From Pseudomonadota bacterium (GTDB lineage Bacteria; Pseudomonadota; Gammaproteobacteria; Halothiobacillales; Halothiobacillaceae): DNA of 9,348 nt. This document shows, piece by piece, positions 6,166 through 9,348 of this stretch (position 1 is its first letter; every line of letters starts with the position of its first letter). The position numbers and the translations under genes were made by a program. The stretch spans positions 1 through 9,348 of the forward strand of contig JAJYPA010000302.1 of NCBI GenBank assembly GCA_021795795.1, read 5' to 3'. Under the pieces are notes generated by a model that saw nothing but the letters and a program-made list of their open reading frames with translations, was not told the DNA's origin and made no database searches.

Positions 6166-8024
6166 TATTGTCTATCTCCTTTCGGTTCCCCGAGAATGTT
6201 CTCACCAACCCAAACTGCGAGAGGTTTTGCGCGGTCTAGCGCGCGTTCAATTGCCGCGATGACATTGTGCGGATCATGAACCTGGCTAAGTAAGCCGATA
6301 CGTTCACCTAGCTCGTTGAATGATGGTCCCGAAGCCCAAACGACATCATCGATCACGAGGAAGCGGTCGTGGAAGATAGGTTTCCTTGACCCTGGCATCA
6401 CGAATACCTCTGGCGCGCCAAACCCAAGTTTCCCCTGCACATGCTGGATCTGTTGCAGCAGTAGGACGCTGGGCGGCGCGAAAGGCGCTGCCTGCTCCAC
6501 CGCTGACGCATCGGTTATGTCATCGTCTGGCCGCGCTTTCCGCATGTGGGGTGCGCCGGTCAGAATTCTCACCGCTACACCATCGCGCATAACCCGAAGG
6601 GCATAGTTTTGGAACTCGCGCACGCCAAAGTCTGGATCAACAAAGATGACGCGACGCTGCGCCACGGCTACGAGGTTCGCCACATACGCTTCGGCCTCGG
6701 CGCGCAAGTGGGCCAGATCGTCACTTGTCAGATCGTTCTTATCGTTTTCATAGCAGCCGAACAGGTTTTGCGGCGCGGACTGTCGCTGGATTCGATCCTT
6801 GCGAACCTCCTGCAACTCAACGATCCGAATTGCACCCGAGGGCGGAAGTGCATCCCCAACATGCACTCCACCAGCTTCGGTCACGCGGTTCGTTTGGTAG
6901 CGCGCCGCAGGCTTGCGGCGACCGCCTGATGGCACCTCAACATTGAGGACTGCGTTGACGACACCTATGCCGACGCTAATCTGGCGAAAAAACGATGTCG
7001 GTGGCACCATGCGAAGGAGGCCACGGACAGGACAAGAGATTGCGTAACCCATCTCGCCCACTGGCTCGGGGTAGTCCTTGATGGCGAAGCCATCGGGGTC
7101 GAACGAGGTGGGCAAGATCTCCGTCCAGCCGCTGGACCGCCGCTGGAGAAGTACGAGGTTCAGCGCATCGGCGTCTGCCTCGGGATAGCGATCATAACGG
7201 CGCCGGTGAGATTGAAGGACCACACTCTCAGAGCCATTGGGATTCAATTCCCGCGTGAAATGCCCGACCCCTGTGAGCAGCGGGTCGGGGGCAAGCAGCG
7301 ACAGGCTTGTAAGCCACTCCTCGTGATCGAAGGGATCGAGGCCGACATTCGCAGCAAGCCACTCACGAGCTGCGGTGCTCGATCCAAGAATCTGGACTGC
7401 CTCCGGCGGGTCTTCCATCGGGACCAACCGGTGTATCCGCGGTCCGCCGTGCCATTGCGCCGCGAATGGAACAATCTCACCCACGCAGAACCGGCCCAAT
7501 GCCGGCTCGACTCCAAGGGGTGGTGCGTCAAGCTCGACAGGTGCAGTTAGCGGGATCATCACCCGTCCTCGGGCCGCCTCTTCGTACCAGGCGAGCGCTT
7601 CGACGACGGACATCGGCAGAGCCGAAACCGCAAGCGTTACGTCCCCCCCGAAGTTGGGGACTGCCCATGGCTTTTCCCCTGCACTGAAACTCTCCGGCAC
7701 AGGGATATCGCGCGGGAAGAGCTCGACATATCCAAAGAGCAAATATTGTTTCTTTTTGACACGCATCGTCGCCAACCGTACCAGCGCACCGTGATAGTCG
7801 GTCGCGGCTTTGCGCCAAGTCGCAGTCTGCTGCGTTGGGTCGGTCCTATCGAGGTGCTCTACCACAGTATCGCCGTCTTCGTGACTATCCATCTTTCCTC
7901 CGGTTGGCCAGCCAATCACTGGTAGGCGTGGGGGCTCGAAAAACATCCTGGCCATGTCCGTGGCCTCGCGTATCACCACAACCTGCAAACCGATGTCATT
8001 GTGTGCAGCAATAACGTTTGTCAT
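6165..8024 (-). CDS. Protein with C-terminal phospholipase D-like domain
   Basis: This is a 619 aa protein from ATG 8024, or 575 aa from ATG 7892. Residues about 450-600 form a PLD-like unit: QRRVIFVDPDFGVREF then VAVRILTG, strands of the alpha/beta fold. The catalytic half-motif follows, HDRFLVID at 552-559, with downstream GPSFNELGERIG matching the usual G.SxN tail. The motif is HxRxxxxD, with Arg in place of Lys. It occurs once, so an active site would require a homodimer. Members of the superfamily are nucleases, phosphodiesterases or lipases; the substrate here is unknown. Residues about 90-430 are a conserved-looking globular region (YLLFGYVELFPRDIP, ending near 420) that I cannot assign firmly. 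VPA1262-type N-terminal domains are a tentative comparison only. No signal peptide or membrane helix is seen. It overlaps the helical-protein gene by one base, and an ISL3 element abuts its 5' end. Confidence 0.8.
   Translation of the reverse strand: MTNVIAAHNDIGLQVVVIREATDMARMFFEPPRLPVIGWPTGGKMDSHEDGDTVVEHLDRTDPTQQTATWRKAATDYHGALVRLATMRVKKKQYLLFGYVELFPRDIPVPESFSAGEKPWAVPNFGGDVTLAVSALPMSVVEALAWYEEAARGRVMIPLTAPVELDAPPLGVEPALGRFCVGEIVPFAAQWHGGPRIHRLVPMEDPPEAVQILGSSTAAREWLAANVGLDPFDHEEWLTSLSLLAPDPLLTGVGHFTRELNPNGSESVVLQSHRRRYDRYPEADADALNLVLLQRRSSGWTEILPTSFDPDGFAIKDYPEPVGEMGYAISCPVRGLLRMVPPTSFFRQISVGIGVVNAVLNVEVPSGGRRKPAARYQTNRVTEAGGVHVGDALPPSGAIRIVELQEVRKDRIQRQSAPQNLFGCYENDKNDLTSDDLAHLRAEAEAYVANLVAVAQRRVIFVDPDFGVREFQNYALRVMRDGVAVRILTGAPHMRKARPDDDITDASAVEQAAPFAPPSVLLLQQIQHVQGKLGFGAPEVFVMPGSRKPIFHDRFLVIDDVVWASGPSFNELGERIGLLSQVHDPHNVIAAIERALDRAKPLAVWVGENILGEPKGDRQ
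7897..7901 (-). promoter_or_regulatory. Strong Shine-Dalgarno inside the PLD gene, favouring start at 7892
   Basis: GGAGG on the minus strand is followed four bases later by ATG 7892 (residue 45 of the longest frame, beginning MDSHEDGD). It is stronger than anything upstream of ATG 8024, where only AGAGA from the IS end is available. The native start may therefore be 7892. Confidence 0.5.
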
Positions 8025-8028
8025 TCAT

Positions 8029-9348
8029 GGAATCTCTGTTTCTACCGGTTCTAGTCAAGACCGCCTGACTCCGCGATTTCAACCAAGGTCGGAATATGAG
8101 GGCCGTACTCGATAGTCTGCGAACCCCTGCTGGTTGGAACTGATGTTGAATGAGGAACTACCATCCGGACTCCACTGCCCACCTTGCGAGCATGTTTGGC
8201 GTACAACGTCTTCGCCCGAATGATCTCGTAACTATATCCCCGCCCCATCCGGTTAGAAACCTTGATCAAGCCGTTTAAACATTCCGTGTAAGCATTCGTA
8301 ATACGGCTGGGCGAATCCCAGTAGGAAAAGATGTCCTCGTGATGGTTGTGGACGGTCTTGGCCAGACTGCGAAACATATCAAACCCTGTTGATGGCAGTG
8401 AGGTCTCCCATGCCTCGAATGCCCGCATTGCCGATGCCTTGTCCTGGTCATCGTAAATTTGGTAGAAGGCTTCCTTGAAGTCATAAGCCTCCGCCAGCGC
8501 AGGAATGGTTTGCCGAACAACTTCCAAGGCAGTGCGTTCCGCAGGAGTCAATGATGCCGGTCGCTTCAGCGTGAGCCAGCGAATCGATTTCTTGACGTGC
8601 AAGCGTTCGTCCTTGGTCAGGGTCACCTGATACTTCTTCCGCTCTTCCTCTAGGGCTTCGGACGCCATCTTCACCACATGGAACTTGTCGATGACCAGTC
8701 GGGCATTCGGAAGGTATTGGCTGAAGGATCGTTTGAACGGCCGCCACATATCGGTGCAAACCCACTCCACTTTCTCTCTATCGGGGAGGTTCTTAAAGAA
8801 TGGCTTCAGGTGTTCCTGGGTACGGAATTCCAGCATCTGGAAGACGTTGTTGGTGGCCAGATTCGTGATCACGCAACGATAATCACCAGCCAGATTCACC
8901 TCGTCGATGCCCATGATGACTGGGGTTTCGTAATGCACCGTGCGCTCCAAATCCTCGATCAGATCGTGTGCGATGTTTTTGATGGTATTGACGGCAAGCC
9001 CGGTTTGATCTGCCAGGGCATGGAAGGTCATTCCAAGGCAACGCTCACGCACCGCATCAACCAACCGTTTCGTCGCCCGACGGCGCTCATCCAGAAAGAG
9101 CAGTTCCGGCGCAACCGTTTTGCCGCATTCGCTACATCGGTAGCGTGGCCGGGTGATTTCAAGCCGCACGGGTTGCATCTGCATCGGGGTGTCGGCGAAC
9201 GTATTTGTCCGCCGGCCATGTCGATACATGGGTTTGACGCAGTCCGGGCATTGCGGCAGATCGCCTTCAATGACTTCGGCAATGACGACGATGGCTTTAT
9301 GGCCCATGCGCAAATCCATCGGCTTGACGCCGGGGAGGTTCAACAGAT
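8029..9348 (-). mobile_element. ISL3-family insertion sequence, partial (one end in window)
   Basis: The element carries an ISL3 transposase with its 3' end toward the PLD gene. I place the terminus at 8029, where the plus strand begins GGAATCTCTGTTTCTACCGG. ISL3 ends typically begin with GG, and only 22 bases separate this point from the transposase stop. The family normally makes 8-base target duplications, so TCATTCAT (8021-8028) would be the candidate flank, but the opposite end is outside the window and cannot be compared. Related ISL3 elements (such as ISAfe1) are known from Acidithiobacillus; identity with a named element is not claimed. Confidence 0.65.
8051..9348 (-). CDS. ISL3-family transposase, N-terminus outside window
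   Basis: This DDE transposase has at least 430 residues visible. The frame stays open to the window edge, and the first possible in-window start is only a TTG at 9343, so the true start probably lies beyond 9348. Numbering from that TTG, an N-terminal zinc ribbon has CPDC (32-35) and CSEC (70-73). A helix-turn-helix follows (GMTFHALADQTGLAVNTIKN, 104-123). The catalytic triad is then visible as GIDEV (D147), CTDMW (D198) and TECLNG (E354), with the family's VIDKFHVVK after the second Asp. All key residues are present and there is no internal stop, so the enzyme looks functional. Readthrough of its transcript would run straight into the PLD-like gene in the same direction. Confidence 0.93.
   Translation of the reverse strand, partial: LLNLPGVKPMDLRMGHKAIVVIAEVIEGDLPQCPDCVKPMYRHGRRTNTFADTPMQMQPVRLEITRPRYRCSECGKTVAPELLFLDERRRATKRLVDAVRERCLGMTFHALADQTGLAVNTIKNIAHDLIEDLERTVHYETPVIMGIDEVNLAGDYRCVITNLATNNVFQMLEFRTQEHLKPFFKNLPDREKVEWVCTDMWRPFKRSFSQYLPNARLVIDKFHVVKMASEALEEERKKYQVTLTKDERLHVKKSIRWLTLKRPASLTPAERTALEVVRQTIPALAEAYDFKEAFYQIYDDQDKASAMRAFEAWETSLPSTGFDMFRSLAKTVHNHHEDIFSYWDSPSRITNAYTECLNGLIKVSNRMGRGYSYEIIRAKTLYAKHARKVGSGVRMVVPHSTSVPTSRGSQTIEYGPHIPTLVEIAESGGLD

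Noticed and set aside
6316..7794. Several plus-strand frames up to 139 codons opposite the PLD-like gene
   Set aside because: They are antisense to a gene with a clear PLD motif, and their composition is typical of shadow frames.

Overview
The window looks like an accessory, IS-rich stretch of a proteobacterial chromosome. Every gene I can support is on the minus strand. An ISL3-family transposase, a second DDE transposase and a fimT/pilV/pilW/pilX-type minor pilin cluster would suit an Acidithiobacillus-like or related beta/gammaproteobacterium. That placement is inference, because no taxonomic marker gene is present.

Layout from high to low coordinates, which is the direction of transcription. 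(1) 8029-9348: an ISL3-family insertion sequence whose transposase runs off the right edge. (2) 4183-8024: two GC-rich genes that overlap in a TAATG. The first encodes a roughly 575-619 aa protein with a C-terminal phospholipase D-like domain (HxRxxxxD form of the HKD motif). The second encodes a 660 aa, mostly helical protein I cannot assign. (3) About 4086-4182: a junction with a hairpin just after the second gene's stop codon. It is followed by a pilin-like reading frame (3797-4162) that has lost its N-terminal prepilin signal. (4) 780-3831: PilV-like, PilW-like and very large PilX-like genes, overlapping or stop/start-coupled, AT-richer than the module above. (5) 677-763: a short open frame 13 bp after pilX, probably the stump of the next operon gene. 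(6) 1-676: the 5' part of a second IS (IS4/IS1380-type DDE transposase) that runs off the left edge.

Interpretation: a minor pilin operon, canonically fimU-pilV-pilW-pilX-pilY1-pilE, appears broken at both ends. Its first gene is truncated on the side where the two-gene module sits, and its downstream gene is lost at the other IS. The PLD plus helical-protein pair is the candidate undescribed system. It is two coupled genes of foreign composition, lies next to an IS, contains a nuclease/phosphodiesterase-type fold, and has a large unknown partner. Such a layout is common for mobile defence modules, but no defence function can be shown from sequence alone.
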